Below, in pieces: positions 9,067 to 19,616 of a stretch of 64,000 nucleotides of DNA (its first letter is position 1; every line of letters starts with the position of its first letter). Origin of the DNA: Bradyrhizobium ottawaense (GTDB lineage Bacteria > Pseudomonadota > Alphaproteobacteria > Rhizobiales > Xanthobacteraceae); the NCBI RefSeq assembly GCF_900099825.1, contig NZ_LT629693.1, positions 930,001 through 994,000 of the forward strand, in the 5' to 3' direction. The translations under genes and the position numbers were made by a program. The notes under the pieces were generated by a model, which saw only the letters and a program-made list of their open reading frames with translations, ran no database searches and was not told the DNA's origin.

Positions 9067-10671
9067 ATGCCGTCCACAGCCACGACGAACGGTCTCCACA
9101 CGCACGATCATCCTGACGGATGGCGCCGCTATCTTTATTCGACCAACCACAAAGACATCGGCACGATGTATTTCGTGTTCGCGATAGGTGCGGGACTGAT
9201 CGGCGGAATTCTCTCGGTCGCGATTCGGATGGAGTTGCAGCAGCCCGAGCTGCAGATTTTCTCCAATACGCACACCTATAACGTGTTCGTGACAAGCCAT
9301 GGCCTGATCATGATCTTCTTCACGCTCATGCCGGCGATGATGGGCGGATTTGGCAACTGGATGGTGCCGCTCATGATTGGCGCGCCGGACATGGCGTTTC
9401 CACGCATGAACAACATTTCTTTCTGGCTGCTCCCTGCGTCGTTTGCCTTGCTCATCATTTCGATGTTCGTGGAAGGTGAGCCGGGCTCGAACGGTCCCGG
9501 CACCGGTTGGACGCTCTACGCACCGCTGTCGACGTCCGGCCATCCAGGACCGGCCATCGATTTCGTGATCCTGTCGATGCATCTCGCGGGGGCGTCCTCC
9601 ATCCTCGGCGCAATCAATTTCATTACCACCATTTTCAATATGCGTGCGCCAGGCATGACCCTGCACAAGATGCCGCTGTTCGTGTGGTCGGTCCTGGTGA
9701 CTGCATTCCTGTTGCTGCTGTCGCTGCCTGTACTCGCCGGCGCCATTACCATGCTCCTGACCGACCGAAATTTTGGAACGACATTCTTCGGTGCAGAAGG
9801 AGGCGGAGACCCGATCTTGTTTCAACACCTGTTCTGGTTCTTCGGCCACCCCGAGGTCTACATCATGATACTGCCGGGCTTCGGCATGGTCAGCCACGTG
9901 ATCTCCACATTCAGCCACAAGCCGATCTTCGGCTATCTCGGAATGGTGTATGCGCTGATCGCCATCGGATTCATCGGCTTCGTGGTCTGGGCCCATCACA
10001 TGTACACCGTCGGCATGTCGAGCAGCGCCCAGGCTTACTTTGCCGCCGCAAGCATGGTGATCGCGGTGCCGACCGGGATCAAGATCTTCTCATGGATCGC
10101 CACCATGTGGGGCGGCTCCATACGATTCAAGACGCCGATGTTGTGGGCCGTCGGGTTCATTTTCGTGTTCACGGTCGGCGGCGTCACCGGCGTCGTGCTC
10201 GCCAATCCGGGCGTCGACCGAACATTGCAGGACACCTACTATGTGGTTGCGCATTTCCACTATGTGCTGTCCCTCGGCGCCGTATTCGCCATCTTCGCAG
10301 GTTGGTATTACTGGTTTCCGAAAATAACCGGTTACATGTATTCGGAAGCCCTCGGGAAATTGCACTTCTGGCTGACCTTCGTCGGCGTCAACCTTGCGTT
10401 CTTTCCGATGTATTTTCTCGGGCTATCGGGGATGCCGCGACGTATCGCCGACTATCCGGATGCATTCGCGGGGTTGAACCAGATTGCGTCCATTGGGTCC
10501 TACATCTCAGCGACAGGGCTGATCGTATTCTTTGTGGGTCTGGCTTACGCGTTCATCCGCAAGGAAAAGGCTGCGGACAATCCGTGGGGATCCGGCGCAA
10601 CCACGCTGGAATGGACGCTGTCCTCACCGCCGCCGTTTCATCAATTCGAGGTGCTGCCGCGGATTGCCTAA
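9067..10671 (+). CDS. ctaD: Cytochrome c oxidase subunit I (aa3 type)
   Basis: Catalytic subunit of the haem-copper oxidase, 534 aa with 12 membrane helices. It carries the low-spin haem His (VTSHGLIM), the CuB histidines (GHPEVY near 262 with the cross-linked Tyr, and WAHHMYTVG), the HFHYV haem ligands, and the K-channel Lys (TGIKIFSW). The D-channel loop [21 protein letters not shown] region is intact. GGAGG lies 9 nt upstream of the ATG. Subunits II and III and the haem A assembly genes are not adjacent, so this is an orphan subunit I that must pair with subunits encoded elsewhere. Confidence 0.95.
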   Translation: MPSTATTNGLHTHDHPDGWRRYLYSTNHKDIGTMYFVFAIGAGLIGGILSVAIRMELQQPELQIFSNTHTYNVFVTSHGLIMIFFTLMPAMMGGFGNWMVPLMIGAPDMAFPRMNNISFWLLPASFALLIISMFVEGEPGSNGPGTGWTLYAPLSTSGHPGPAIDFVILSMHLAGASSILGAINFITTIFNMRAPGMTLHKMPLFVWSVLVTAFLLLLSLPVLAGAITMLLTDRNFGTTFFGAEGGGDPILFQHLFWFFGHPEVYIMILPGFGMVSHVISTFSHKPIFGYLGMVYALIAIGFIGFVVWAHHMYTVGMSSSAQAYFAAASMVIAVPTGIKIFSWIATMWGGSIRFKTPMLWAVGFIFVFTVGGVTGVVLANPGVDRTLQDTYYVVAHFHYVLSLGAVFAIFAGWYYWFPKITGYMYSEALGKLHFWLTFVGVNLAFFPMYFLGLSGMPRRIADYPDAFAGLNQIASIGSYISATGLIVFFVGLAYAFIRKEKAADNPWGSGATTLEWTLSSPPPFHQFEVLPRIA

Positions 10672-10976
10672 CGCTCCATCTCGCTCGGGCCATTCACGGC
10701 GGCTTGTTCCCAGCCCGATGCACGACGACTCCGCACTGCAGCGCTGGTGCATGCCGCGACGCGATTCCGACCGAACATTTGCGTCACGTCTACTATCTAT
10801 CTTTTCAAATTTAATGGTGAAAATTTGTCGCTTGTAAAATACATCGAAAGAACGAGGATGGCATTCGGCGTACACGCGCGGCCTGTCCCAACGCCATCAA
10901 TGGTTTCGCCTGTTGCCGAGTCGCGACGGGCTCTCCTGATGCCGAGCGTTCCTTCGCCATGAAAGGACAATAGGAC
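10672..10976. other. 305-base noncoding gap after ctaD
   Basis: No convincing gene. It contains the second copy of the 32-bp element (10808-10839), including a 7-bp inverted repeat (CAAATTT/AAATTTG). It becomes AT-rich around 10795-10850, which suggests the promoter for the 160-aa gene at 10977. A 34-codon ORF from 10858 has its ATG directly on its GAGG and is not credible. Confidence 0.5.
10808..10839 (+). repeat. 32-bp conserved element, copy 2
   Basis: Second copy of the element at 8260-8291, with 25 of 32 positions identical and the same 20-base offset between AATTT and TCGCTTGTAAAA. An inverted repeat CAAATTT/AAATTTG overlaps its left part, and TGTA-AAA-TACA overlaps its right end. It lies about 140 bases before the 160-aa membrane protein gene. 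Confidence 0.5.
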
Positions 10977-11459
10977 ATGACCCAATTGTCTCACGCCAGC
11001 CCGGAGTTTGATCGCTTCCTGTTCGCGCCACTCGATGACAACGGCGAAACGCCGCTGACGATACTCTCCGCGTTGGCAAGACAGGACATCGACGCCTGGC
11101 AGGAGGCGGCGCGCTTGGCCCAGCTTCCGAAGGATCATGCCGTCAACAGCCTCGCTTCAACGATCTGGAAGTCGGATAGCGAGCGCTGGTCGCCTTTGAC
11201 AGCCAGCGTCGCGGCTGCTCGTCTTGTCGAGCTTTTGCCGTCGCATAGCGCAACTCGTGAGAGATCGATCCCGACGGATAACGACAGCGGCAGAATAGTG
11301 ATGTGGCTGACCTACGGCATCATTTTCTGGTCGATCGCCATATCCGGGAGTATTACCCAACACGCGAACAAGAACGCCGGTGTACCGAACCACGTCAATG
11401 CCACGATTGAACAGCAAGCGGTGGCGTCGCAGCCATTGCCGGGCGCAAACAGCGACTAA
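10977..11459 (+). CDS. Hypothetical protein with one membrane helix, 160 aa
   Basis: A soluble N-terminal region of about 100 residues, rich in Ala and Leu (LTILSALARQDIDAWQEAARLA), is followed by one membrane helix at about 107-126 (IVMWLTYGIIFWSIAISGSI) and a short polar tail. AAAGGA precedes the ATG. I do not recognise the family. The upstream 32-bp element shared with the helical protein gene suggests common regulation. An oxidase-associated or stress membrane role is only a guess from position. Confidence 0.6.
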   Translation: MTQLSHASPEFDRFLFAPLDDNGETPLTILSALARQDIDAWQEAARLAQLPKDHAVNSLASTIWKSDSERWSPLTASVAAARLVELLPSHSATRERSIPTDNDSGRIVMWLTYGIIFWSIAISGSITQHANKNAGVPNHVNATIEQQAVASQPLPGANSD

Positions 11460-11508
11460 CGCATTGACTTGCCGGTCGGGGAAGGAAATGACGCACGGAG
11501 CCATCTGG

Positions 11509-11901
11509 ATGGGGAAGAGAATCGCAGCCGCAAATGTCAGACTAAAACGCGCCTATGATCCTCCCGCTGCGAGCGACGGCACCCGGATACTCGTCGATCG
11601 CCTGTGGCCTCGCGGAGTTAGCAGAGCCGATGCGGCGATCGATCGGTGGGACAAGAGCATCGCGCCAAGCACCATGTTGCGAAATTGGTTCAGGCATGAC
11701 CCCGCACGCTGGCAGGAATTTCAACATCGATACGTGAAAGAGATTTACAAGCACAGAGAACAGCTCGACGAACTGCGTGCGCGCGCCAAATCGGGCCGGA
11801 TTACACTCGTGTTCGGAGCCCATGACAAGATTCACAACCACGCCATCGTCCTGAGGGATATTCTGCTTGGCCGATCCGGAATGCATTCGACATCGGCTTG
11901 A
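11509..11901 (+). CDS. DUF488-family protein
   Basis: A short protein with the DUF488 hallmarks: an LKRAYDPP opening, the RILVDRLWPRGVSR motif, WFRHDPARWQEFQHRY, and a C-terminal ITLVFGAHDKIHNHAIVL. The function of the family is unknown. The ATG at 11509 is preferred because GGAG lies 8 nt upstream. An in-frame ATG at 11488 sits almost on its purine stretch. Expected to be a small cytoplasmic protein, common next to stress genes. Confidence 0.8.
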   Translation: MGKRIAAANVRLKRAYDPPAASDGTRILVDRLWPRGVSRADAAIDRWDKSIAPSTMLRNWFRHDPARWQEFQHRYVKEIYKHREQLDELRARAKSGRITLVFGAHDKIHNHAIVLRDILLGRSGMHSTSA

Positions 11902-12146
11902 TTCCTCGTTCGACTCCGGGAAACTGCAGTCCGGCGGGTACACGCCTTACGGCATCGAACCGGAGGCAGACAATTCAACTCTTCAACGATGTCGCTTCAA
12001 ACTGATCCGGCGGCCATCTTGAATCGTTCATTCGGCACAGCACATACGCAGTTCACGTAGCCAGCCCTCGTTCAGCGTCTCGACCAGGACGCGAGCGACG
12101 TGTTCGCGCCGTCAACATTCACGACCAAAGGCTTGAGGAACATCCA

Positions 12147-12386
12147 GTGAATACCTACCGCAGTTCGCCTCGCGATAGATCCGATCAGTTCTGCAAACGC
12201 TTCGGCCTCCGTGTACCAATACTCGAAGCGCCAATGGCGGGAGCATGTCCGCCCAGCCTTGCTGCCGCCGTCGCCAGCGCCGGCGGAATGGGCGCGCTTG
12301 GCGCTGTTACGACGAATCCGGCCGGAATACTCGAATGGGCCAGGGAATATCGCGTGCGGTGCGTCGAACTGGACGCTGCCGAATAG
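12147..12386 (+). pseudogene. Truncated nitronate monooxygenase (N-terminal fragment)
   Basis: A GTG-started ORF of 79 codons gives FGLRVPILEAPMAGACPPSL and then VASAGGMGALGAVTTNP, the typical start of the FMN-binding TIM barrel of nitronate monooxygenases. It stops at residue 79, where the family runs to 320 or more. No continuation is seen in the other frames before the convergent gene at 12496. It is a 5' remnant, probably from a deletion joining it to the adjacent catabolic island. The 11902-12146 gap upstream shows nothing else. Confidence 0.6.
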
Positions 12387-12495
12387 GCCTCCCGTCGATC
12401 TGATTGATCTCCGGGGCCATGATATTCGCGAGGCCGGCAAGCCGCCTCGCGAGCTGGATCGGTCTGCTACGGTTGCACCACAGCCACCGGCTGCG

Positions 12496-12873
12496 TCACT
12501 TCCCCTCAACCTCGTTGAAGGCCTCGCGCGCATTCCGGAAGGCATCGATTCCGGACGGGATGCCGCAATAGACGCCGACCTGGAGCAGGATCTCCTTGAT
12601 CTCGTCCTTGGTCACGCCGTTCTTCAACGCGCCCTTGACGTGCAGCTTGAGTTCGTGAGGCCGACCCAGTGCCCCGAGCATCGCCAGATTGACGATGCTG
12701 CGCGTGCGGCGATCGAGGCCGGGCCGGGTCCACAGCGCGCCCCAGCAAAACTCGGTCGACCATTCCGCCATCGTCCGGGTGAATTCGTCGGCGCCTGCGA
12801 TGGATTTGTTGACGTACTCCTCGCCGAGCACTTCCTTGCGGACCTTCAATCCCTTGTCGAACAATTCGCTCAT
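12496..12873 (-). CDS. Carboxymuconolactone decarboxylase family protein (PcaC-like)
   Basis: A 125-aa protein of the PcaC/AhpD-like fold. It keeps the family core (RTRSIVNLAMLGALGRPHEL, HVKGALKNGVTKDEI, VYCGIPSGIDAFRNA). PcaC converts 4-carboxymuconolactone to beta-ketoadipate enol-lactone. Here the neighbours are PrpD proteins rather than pca genes, so the true substrate is uncertain. It lies downstream of a MmgE/PrpD gene on the same strand. A close paralogue sits at 22899. Confidence 0.85.
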   Translation of the reverse strand: MSELFDKGLKVRKEVLGEEYVNKSIAGADEFTRTMAEWSTEFCWGALWTRPGLDRRTRSIVNLAMLGALGRPHELKLHVKGALKNGVTKDEIKEILLQVGVYCGIPSGIDAFRNAREAFNEVEGK

Positions 12874-12920
12874 CGTTGGTTCCTTCCACCGTTTGATTGC
12901 TGCTTTTCAAGAACGCGCGT

Positions 12921-14264
12921 TCAGCCGTGCGTCCCCATCAGGCCCGAGACATCGGCCAGTGTATCGAGATTCCAGACACGGTCGATTACGCGTTCGATAT
13001 CCCAGTCGGTACCCCCCAGCCGCGCGCATTCGCGCAGCTTCGCCTCGATATCGCGATCGGTCAGTGGGTCCTCGAGGCTGCCCTTGGCTGCCATGACGAT
13101 CTCATCGAACGTCTCTCCCGACGCCAGATGGATGGTCACGCGCGCGGCCCCGTCGGGGAGCGATGCGTCGAGCACCGCCTTGACCTTCCGGCGCAGCGAG
13201 ATGATGTCGGGCCGGGATACGGTCGTTTCCGAAAATTCGGTGACGCCGGCGGCGCCCAGCAAGAGCGCGCACGCGACGCAATGATGAATGCTAACCCGCG
13301 CATCGCGTTCGTTGCGAACCGGCCGGTCGCCCCGCGCCAGCAGCAGCGCGGAGCCGCGCACGGAAATCGACGCGATATAATCGATTCGCCCATCGAGCTG
13401 CGCCCGCAATTTGAAACAGGCGTCGATCACGGCATGAAACACAATGCCGGCAGGATAAGGTTTGTAAGTATTCTTGGCGATCTCCCAGCTCTTGCCGAGG
13501 CCATCAGTCAGTTTCGCAAGATCAGGCGCGTCGCCCATGGCGCGAGCCCAGCCGAGCGGACCTTCGATGGCCTTGGGCGATGCGGAATAGCCGTTGGAAG
13601 CGAGCAATGCCGCGAACAGGCCGTTGCGGGCGGCATTGCCGACGCTGACATTCTTGGCCGCACTCGGAAGATTTTCGACGACCCCCGCCGACTGGCTGGC
13701 CGCAATCCCGATGGCGTTTGAAATCTGCTGCACCGAAAGGCCGAGCAGCTTCGCGCAGGCCGCCGCTGCACCGAATACCCCGCAGGTCGAGGTGATATGC
13801 CAGCCGCGCGCATAGTGTCCGGGCGACACCGCGTTGCCGACGCGGCATTCGACCTCGACGCCGAGAATGAAGGCGGTGAGTACGGCCTGCCCCGAAAATC
13901 CCCGCGCCTGCGCCAACGCCAGCACCGGTGCCGCGACAGGCGCGGCCGGATGAATGATGGTGTCCAGATGGGTATCGTCGAAATCGAGCAGGTTGGCCGA
14001 AATCGCGTTCACGAACGCCGCCCCCATCGCATCCAGCCGTTCCGGCCGGCCGATGATCGCCGACGTCGCAGCGCCGCTGAACGGCAGCAACGTCTTCAAG
14101 GCAACAGCAACGGCCGGGTCGCGGGACGAACCGAGCGCGGTCGCAAAGAAGTTCAGAATCGAACGCTTCGCTTCATGATCCTGCGCGGTGACATCTTCCC
14201 ACACCGTGCCGGCAACGAAATCGGCAAACGTTGTGGCGGCACCTTGCGCTTCATCTTGCCGCAC
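12921..14264 (-). CDS. MmgE/PrpD family protein
   Basis: A 447-aa member of the 2-methylcitrate dehydratase/immune-responsive-gene-1 fold. Typical motifs are LLDFDDTHLDTIIHPAAPV, SQSAGVVENL and YPAGIVFHAVIDACF. Family members dehydrate 2-methylcitrate or related tricarboxylates, or decarboxylate aconitate. No prpB or prpC is present, so substrate cannot be inferred from context. It is followed by the PcaC-like gene and is divergent from the hydroxyisobutyrate-dehydrogenase-like gene. A second PrpD-like gene starts at 15369. Confidence 0.88.
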   Translation of the reverse strand: MRQDEAQGAATTFADFVAGTVWEDVTAQDHEAKRSILNFFATALGSSRDPAVAVALKTLLPFSGAATSAIIGRPERLDAMGAAFVNAISANLLDFDDTHLDTIIHPAAPVAAPVLALAQARGFSGQAVLTAFILGVEVECRVGNAVSPGHYARGWHITSTCGVFGAAAACAKLLGLSVQQISNAIGIAASQSAGVVENLPSAAKNVSVGNAARNGLFAALLASNGYSASPKAIEGPLGWARAMGDAPDLAKLTDGLGKSWEIAKNTYKPYPAGIVFHAVIDACFKLRAQLDGRIDYIASISVRGSALLLARGDRPVRNERDARVSIHHCVACALLLGAAGVTEFSETTVSRPDIISLRRKVKAVLDASLPDGAARVTIHLASGETFDEIVMAAKGSLEDPLTDRDIEAKLRECARLGGTDWDIERVIDRVWNLDTLADVSGLMGTHG

Positions 14265-14316
14265 TGAGCGAATTCCCCGGATCTTGTTTTTCCAATCCTA
14301 TTCCGGCGCGCCGCGG

Positions 14317-14328
14317 CCTGTCGACAGG
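14317..14328. promoter_or_regulatory. Palindrome in divergent promoter region (candidate operator)
   Basis: CCTGTCGACAGG is a perfect 12-bp palindrome between the divergent prpD and dehydrogenase genes, 10 bases upstream of a TTGACA. The position suits a regulator such as the GntR/FCD protein encoded at 24886. The short sequence could also be chance. Confidence 0.3.
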
Positions 14329-14338
14329 AATCTTATGC

Positions 14339-14367
14339 TTGACAGATTAACTGACAATCAGGACATT
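14339..14367 (+). promoter_or_regulatory. Promoter for the plus-strand catabolic run
   Basis: TTGACA (14339-14344), a 17-base spacer and GACATT (14362-14367) form a plausible housekeeping promoter about 75 bases before the ATG at 14441. The -10 is weak, as usual in high-GC alphaproteobacteria. Confidence 0.4.
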
Positions 14368-14440
14368 CGGCCAAACGCGGCCGGACCCCCGGCCCATCAC
14401 AACAAGGCGCCCGGCAGACGGGCGCCGCAGGGAGCGGACC

Positions 14441-15334
14441 ATGGCAGGAGAAACAATCGGCTTTGTCGGAACGGGCCGCATGGGCGGGCCGATGGCCGGA
14501 CGCCTGCTCGATGCCGGCTATTCGCTCTGCATCTACGATGCGCAGCCCGAGGCGACCAAGGCGCTGGTGGCGCGCGGCGCGCGGCTGGCGAAGTCGCCGG
14601 CCGAAGTGGCGTCGAGCGCGGATATCGTGCTGGCGAGCCTGCCGACCCCCGACATCGTCAAGGCGGTCGCACTCGGACCGGACGGTATCGTTGCCGGAAA
14701 CCGCGCCACGGTGCTGATCGACCTGTCGACCACTGGCCCCGGCGCCGCCAAATTGATCGCAAAGGGATTCGAGGCGAGGAAGATCACGCTGGTGGATGCG
14801 CCCGTCAGCGGCGGCATCAAGGGTGCGGTGAACGGCACGCTTGCGGTCATGGTGTCGTGCCCGAAGGCAACTTACGACAGGGTCGAGCCGATCCTGAAGC
14901 ATTTCGGAAAGCTGTTCTATACCGGCGACCAGCCGGGCACGGCGCAGACGGCAAAACTCGCCAACAACCTGATGGCGGCGGCAGCGCTCGTCATCACCTC
15001 CGAGGCGGTGGCGATGGGCGTCAAGGGCGGCGTCAACGCAAAGGTGCTGATCGACATCATCAACGCCAGCAGCGGACGCAACAGCGCCTCCGAGGACAAA
15101 TTCCCCCGCGCCGTGCTTCCCGGCACCTTCGATTTCGGCTTCACCACCGGCCTCTCCTACAAGGACGTGCGGCTCTGCGTCGATGAAGCCGAGGCAATGG
15201 GCGTGCCGATGGTCTGCGGCGCAGTGGTCCGGCAGATGCTTGCCATCACCAACGCCAAGTATGGCGCGTCATCCGATTTCACGTCGATCGCGAAGGTGCT
15301 GGAGGAATGGGCCGGCGTCGAAATGCGCGGCTGA
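14441..15334 (+). CDS. NAD(P)-dependent 3-hydroxyisobutyrate dehydrogenase-like oxidoreductase
   Basis: A 297-aa beta-hydroxyacid dehydrogenase. It has an N-terminal Rossmann motif (GFVGTGRMGGPMAG), the substrate loop DAPVSGGIKGA, and the catalytic Lys in AKLANNLMAAA. Family members oxidise 3-hydroxyisobutyrate, tartronate semialdehyde or related acids in the cytoplasm. It is the first gene of the plus-strand run that continues through a PrpD protein to the Liv importer. That suggests the imported compound yields a beta-hydroxyacid. Confidence 0.88.
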   Translation: MAGETIGFVGTGRMGGPMAGRLLDAGYSLCIYDAQPEATKALVARGARLAKSPAEVASSADIVLASLPTPDIVKAVALGPDGIVAGNRATVLIDLSTTGPGAAKLIAKGFEARKITLVDAPVSGGIKGAVNGTLAVMVSCPKATYDRVEPILKHFGKLFYTGDQPGTAQTAKLANNLMAAAALVITSEAVAMGVKGGVNAKVLIDIINASSGRNSASEDKFPRAVLPGTFDFGFTTGLSYKDVRLCVDEAEAMGVPMVCGAVVRQMLAITNAKYGASSDFTSIAKVLEEWAGVEMRG

Positions 15335-15368
15335 TACACGGGGAGAAACCAGGGGAAACGCGATTGCC

Positions 15369-16766
15369 ATGACGATCCGGGCCGGCGGAGCAAGCGAGAT
15401 ATCGATGGCGCGAGCACTGGCTCGCGCCGCGCTTGCCGTCGATCTCAGCCGTTTTGATGCCGACGTCATCGCAAAAGCAAAGATCTGCCTGCTGGATTTT
15501 CTCTCCTGTGCCTTTGAGGCACGCAACCATCCGTGGAGCCGCCAGGCGATCGGCATCGCCCGCGAGGTCAGCCATGGTGCCACGATTGTCGGGACCGGCA
15601 AGCTGGCAACAGCGGGGGACGCGGCCTTCGCCAATGCCACGATGGGCCACGGCCTGGTGCGCGAAGACATGCACGCCGCCAGCATCTGCCATCATGGCGT
15701 GGTGATCTGGCCGACCTTGCTCGCGCTGTCGGAGCGGACACCGTTATCCGGCGCGACGTTCCTTGCCGCCGCGATCATCGGCTATGAAACCGGCGCGCAG
15801 ATCGGCCGCGCGCTCTTCACCGCCGATCTCGCCCGCCTCTACCGGCCGACCGGGCTGGTGGCACCGCTGGGCGCGGCCCTTGCCGGAAGTTATGCGCTCG
15901 GCCTCAGCGAAGACGCCGCCACCAGCGCAATCGCCATTGCCGCCAACACATCGTCCGGCCTCAACGAATGGCCGCGCTCTGGCGGCTCCGAGATGTATTT
16001 TCATCCGGGATTCGCCGCGCGCAACGCCGTTGCCGCGGTCGAACTGGCCGAAGCCGGCGCCCGCGCCTCCGAAACGATTCTTGAAGGCGAAGCCGGACTA
16101 TTCGCCGCCTTCCGCCGCCAGCCTGCCCCCGCCGCGATCCGATTGTTCGCCGGCGAGCGGCCGGAAATCATGGCGGTCTACAACAAGCCCGCTCCTGCCT
16201 GCAATTTCGCGCAAACCGCGGCGCAGGCTGCCTTGCGGGTTGCTCGCGAGATCGAGACGTCGGAGGACATCGCGACCGTTTCGATCCGCGTCCCCGAAGC
16301 CGCAGCCCGATACCCCGGCTGCGATTCCACAGGGCCCTTTCATAACGCGCTGCAAGCCAAGATGAGCATCCCCTTCAGCGTCGCCGCTGTGCTGGCGCGC
16401 GGCGCGCTCGAAGAGGACAATTACGCTGACATCAACGATCCCAGGGTTCTCCGCCTCGTCGCATGCACCGACCTGCAAAGCGAGGCAGGATTTACCGCCG
16501 CGTTCCCGGCGAACCAGGGCGCCGAGGTCCTCGTTGGCCTGCGCAACGGCAAAACCGTCCGGCAGCGTCTCGACAATGTCATCGCCGCTACGCCTGAAGA
16601 AATTCGCGCATGCTTCCGGCTGGCCGCCGCCGACGCCATCGGAGAACGCCGTGCGCTGCGTCTGGAAGAGCTTGTCGACAATTGCGCACAGCTTTCGAAC
16701 AGCAGCGTGATCGCGGCCCAGTGCCGGCCTGACCCGGCCGAACAACGGTTGCGGCCCGCGTCATGA
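15369..16766 (+). CDS. MmgE/PrpD family protein (second copy)
   Basis: A 465-aa MmgE/PrpD-fold protein with motifs such as ANATMGHGLVREDMH, LNEWPRSGGSEMYFHPGFAA and YNKPAPACNFAQTAAQ. The ATG at 15369 is taken as start; the frame is open upstream into the previous gene. Its TGA overlaps a 40-codon ORF as ATGA. It is paired with the divergent PrpD gene at 12921, from which it differs clearly in sequence. They may act on different substrates or isomers. Confidence 0.85.
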   Translation: MTIRAGGASEISMARALARAALAVDLSRFDADVIAKAKICLLDFLSCAFEARNHPWSRQAIGIAREVSHGATIVGTGKLATAGDAAFANATMGHGLVREDMHAASICHHGVVIWPTLLALSERTPLSGATFLAAAIIGYETGAQIGRALFTADLARLYRPTGLVAPLGAALAGSYALGLSEDAATSAIAIAANTSSGLNEWPRSGGSEMYFHPGFAARNAVAAVELAEAGARASETILEGEAGLFAAFRRQPAPAAIRLFAGERPEIMAVYNKPAPACNFAQTAAQAALRVAREIETSEDIATVSIRVPEAAARYPGCDSTGPFHNALQAKMSIPFSVAAVLARGALEEDNYADINDPRVLRLVACTDLQSEAGFTAAFPANQGAEVLVGLRNGKTVRQRLDNVIAATPEEIRACFRLAAADAIGERRALRLEELVDNCAQLSNSSVIAAQCRPDPAEQRLRPAS

Positions 16767-16885
16767 GCCACAGCGAGACACAGAAAATGGGGAACGTCAT
16801 GTCCAAACCCGAGACAGCCAGTGCCGCTGAACCGATAGCAGGCGTGCGCCCGAAGCAGGCCGTTCCGGCGCGAGGCCGGCGGTGA
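16763..16885 (+). CDS. Small coupled ORF, 40 aa, between prpD-like and livH
   Basis: A 40-codon ORF (start MSHSETQKMGNVMSKPETAS) whose ATG overlaps the PrpD stop (ATGA) and whose TGA overlaps the GTG start of the LivH gene (GTGA). An internal ATG could also initiate. It has no membrane segment and I recognise no family. It may be a real small protein or only a translation bridge that keeps ribosomes running into livH. Confidence 0.35.
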   Translation: MSHSETQKMGNVMSKPETASAAEPIAGVRPKQAVPARGRR

Positions 16886-17832
16886 ATCAGGCACTGGAAA
16901 CCTTTCTGCAAGCGTTGTCCGCCGGCCTCCTGATCGGCGCGGTCTACGGCCTGATGTGCGTCGGGCTCGGACTGATCTTCGGCGTCATGCGGGTGATCAA
17001 CTTCGCCCAGGGCGATTTCATGATGCTCGGCATGTATGCAGCATTCTACTTCTTCACCGCGCTCGGCGTGCAGGCCACCTTCGGCAACACGTTTGGGCCG
17101 TTCATCGCGATCCTGCTGGCCGGCCCGGTGCTGGCCGCCTTCGGCTATGCCGTCCACCTTGTTTTGATCTCGCGCGTATCGGGCACGCGTACTTCTTCGC
17201 TGGAGGGCGACGGCCATTACGCCCAGCTCATTCTGACGCTGGGGATTGCGCTGATCCTGCAGAACGGCGGCCTGCTCGTGTTCGGCTCGGTACTGGCCTC
17301 GATCCGGACGCCGCTGTCGAGTTCGGCATGGGAGCTCGGGCCGCTGCTCGGGGATATCAGCGTCTTCGTCAACAAGGCGCGCGGCATCGACGCCGTGGTT
17401 TCGCTGGTGACGATGTTGCTGCTGACGCTGCTGATCACCCGCTCGAAGGTCGGAAAGTCGCTGCGTGCCGCCGCCGACAACCCGACCGCGGCAACCTATA
17501 TGGGCATCGACGTCGACCGCGCGCATCGTATTGCCTTCGCGCTCGGCACCGGCATCACCGCGATCGCCGGCGGCCTGCTCGCCACCAACTATCCGTTCCA
17601 TCCCTTCGTCGGCGTCGAATATGTCATCGTCATGTATGCCGGCGTCGTGCTCGGCGGCATGGGCAGCATCATCGGCGCTTTCTGGGGCGGCATGACGATC
17701 GGCCTGGTTCAGCAGATGTCGACGCTGATATTGCCGACGCAGTTGCAGAACGCCGCGATCTTCGTCGTGTTCCTCCTGATCATTTTCTTCCGCCCGCAAG
17801 GTTTCTTCGGGCGCATGGTCGAGAGGACGTGA
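16882..17832 (+). CDS. Branched-chain amino acid-type ABC permease (LivH)
   Basis: A 316-aa inner-membrane permease with 8 or so helices. It has the LivH signature near residues 18-45 (GAVYGLMCVGLGLIFGVMRV, INFAQGDFMML) and the AADNPTAATYMGID cytoplasmic loop. It starts with GTG overlapping the 40-aa ORF. With the LivM-LivG fusion and LivF it forms a hydrophobic/carboxylate-type importer. Context with catabolic genes suggests an aromatic or organic acid substrate rather than an amino acid. Confidence 0.93.
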   Translation: MNQALETFLQALSAGLLIGAVYGLMCVGLGLIFGVMRVINFAQGDFMMLGMYAAFYFFTALGVQATFGNTFGPFIAILLAGPVLAAFGYAVHLVLISRVSGTRTSSLEGDGHYAQLILTLGIALILQNGGLLVFGSVLASIRTPLSSSAWELGPLLGDISVFVNKARGIDAVVSLVTMLLLTLLITRSKVGKSLRAAADNPTAATYMGIDVDRAHRIAFALGTGITAIAGGLLATNYPFHPFVGVEYVIVMYAGVVLGGMGSIIGAFWGGMTIGLVQQMSTLILPTQLQNAAIFVVFLLIIFFRPQGFFGRMVERT

Positions 17833-17834
17833 CG

Positions 17835-19602
<1,768 letters not shown>

Positions 19603-19616
<14 letters not shown>

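Noticed and set aside
10858..10962. 34-codon ORF before the 160-aa membrane protein gene
   Set aside because: Its GAGG is directly on the ATG and codon use is not gene-like.
12211..13284. Long plus-strand open frame across the PcaC-like and PrpD genes
   Set aside because: Composition is that of a GC-rich antisense shadow; the minus-strand genes have clear family motifs and ribosome binding sites.
16588..17799. 403-codon minus-strand frame opposite livH
   Set aside because: Rich in Arg, His, Gln and Asp with no hydrophobic core, typical of antisense frames of membrane-protein genes; livH is certain.
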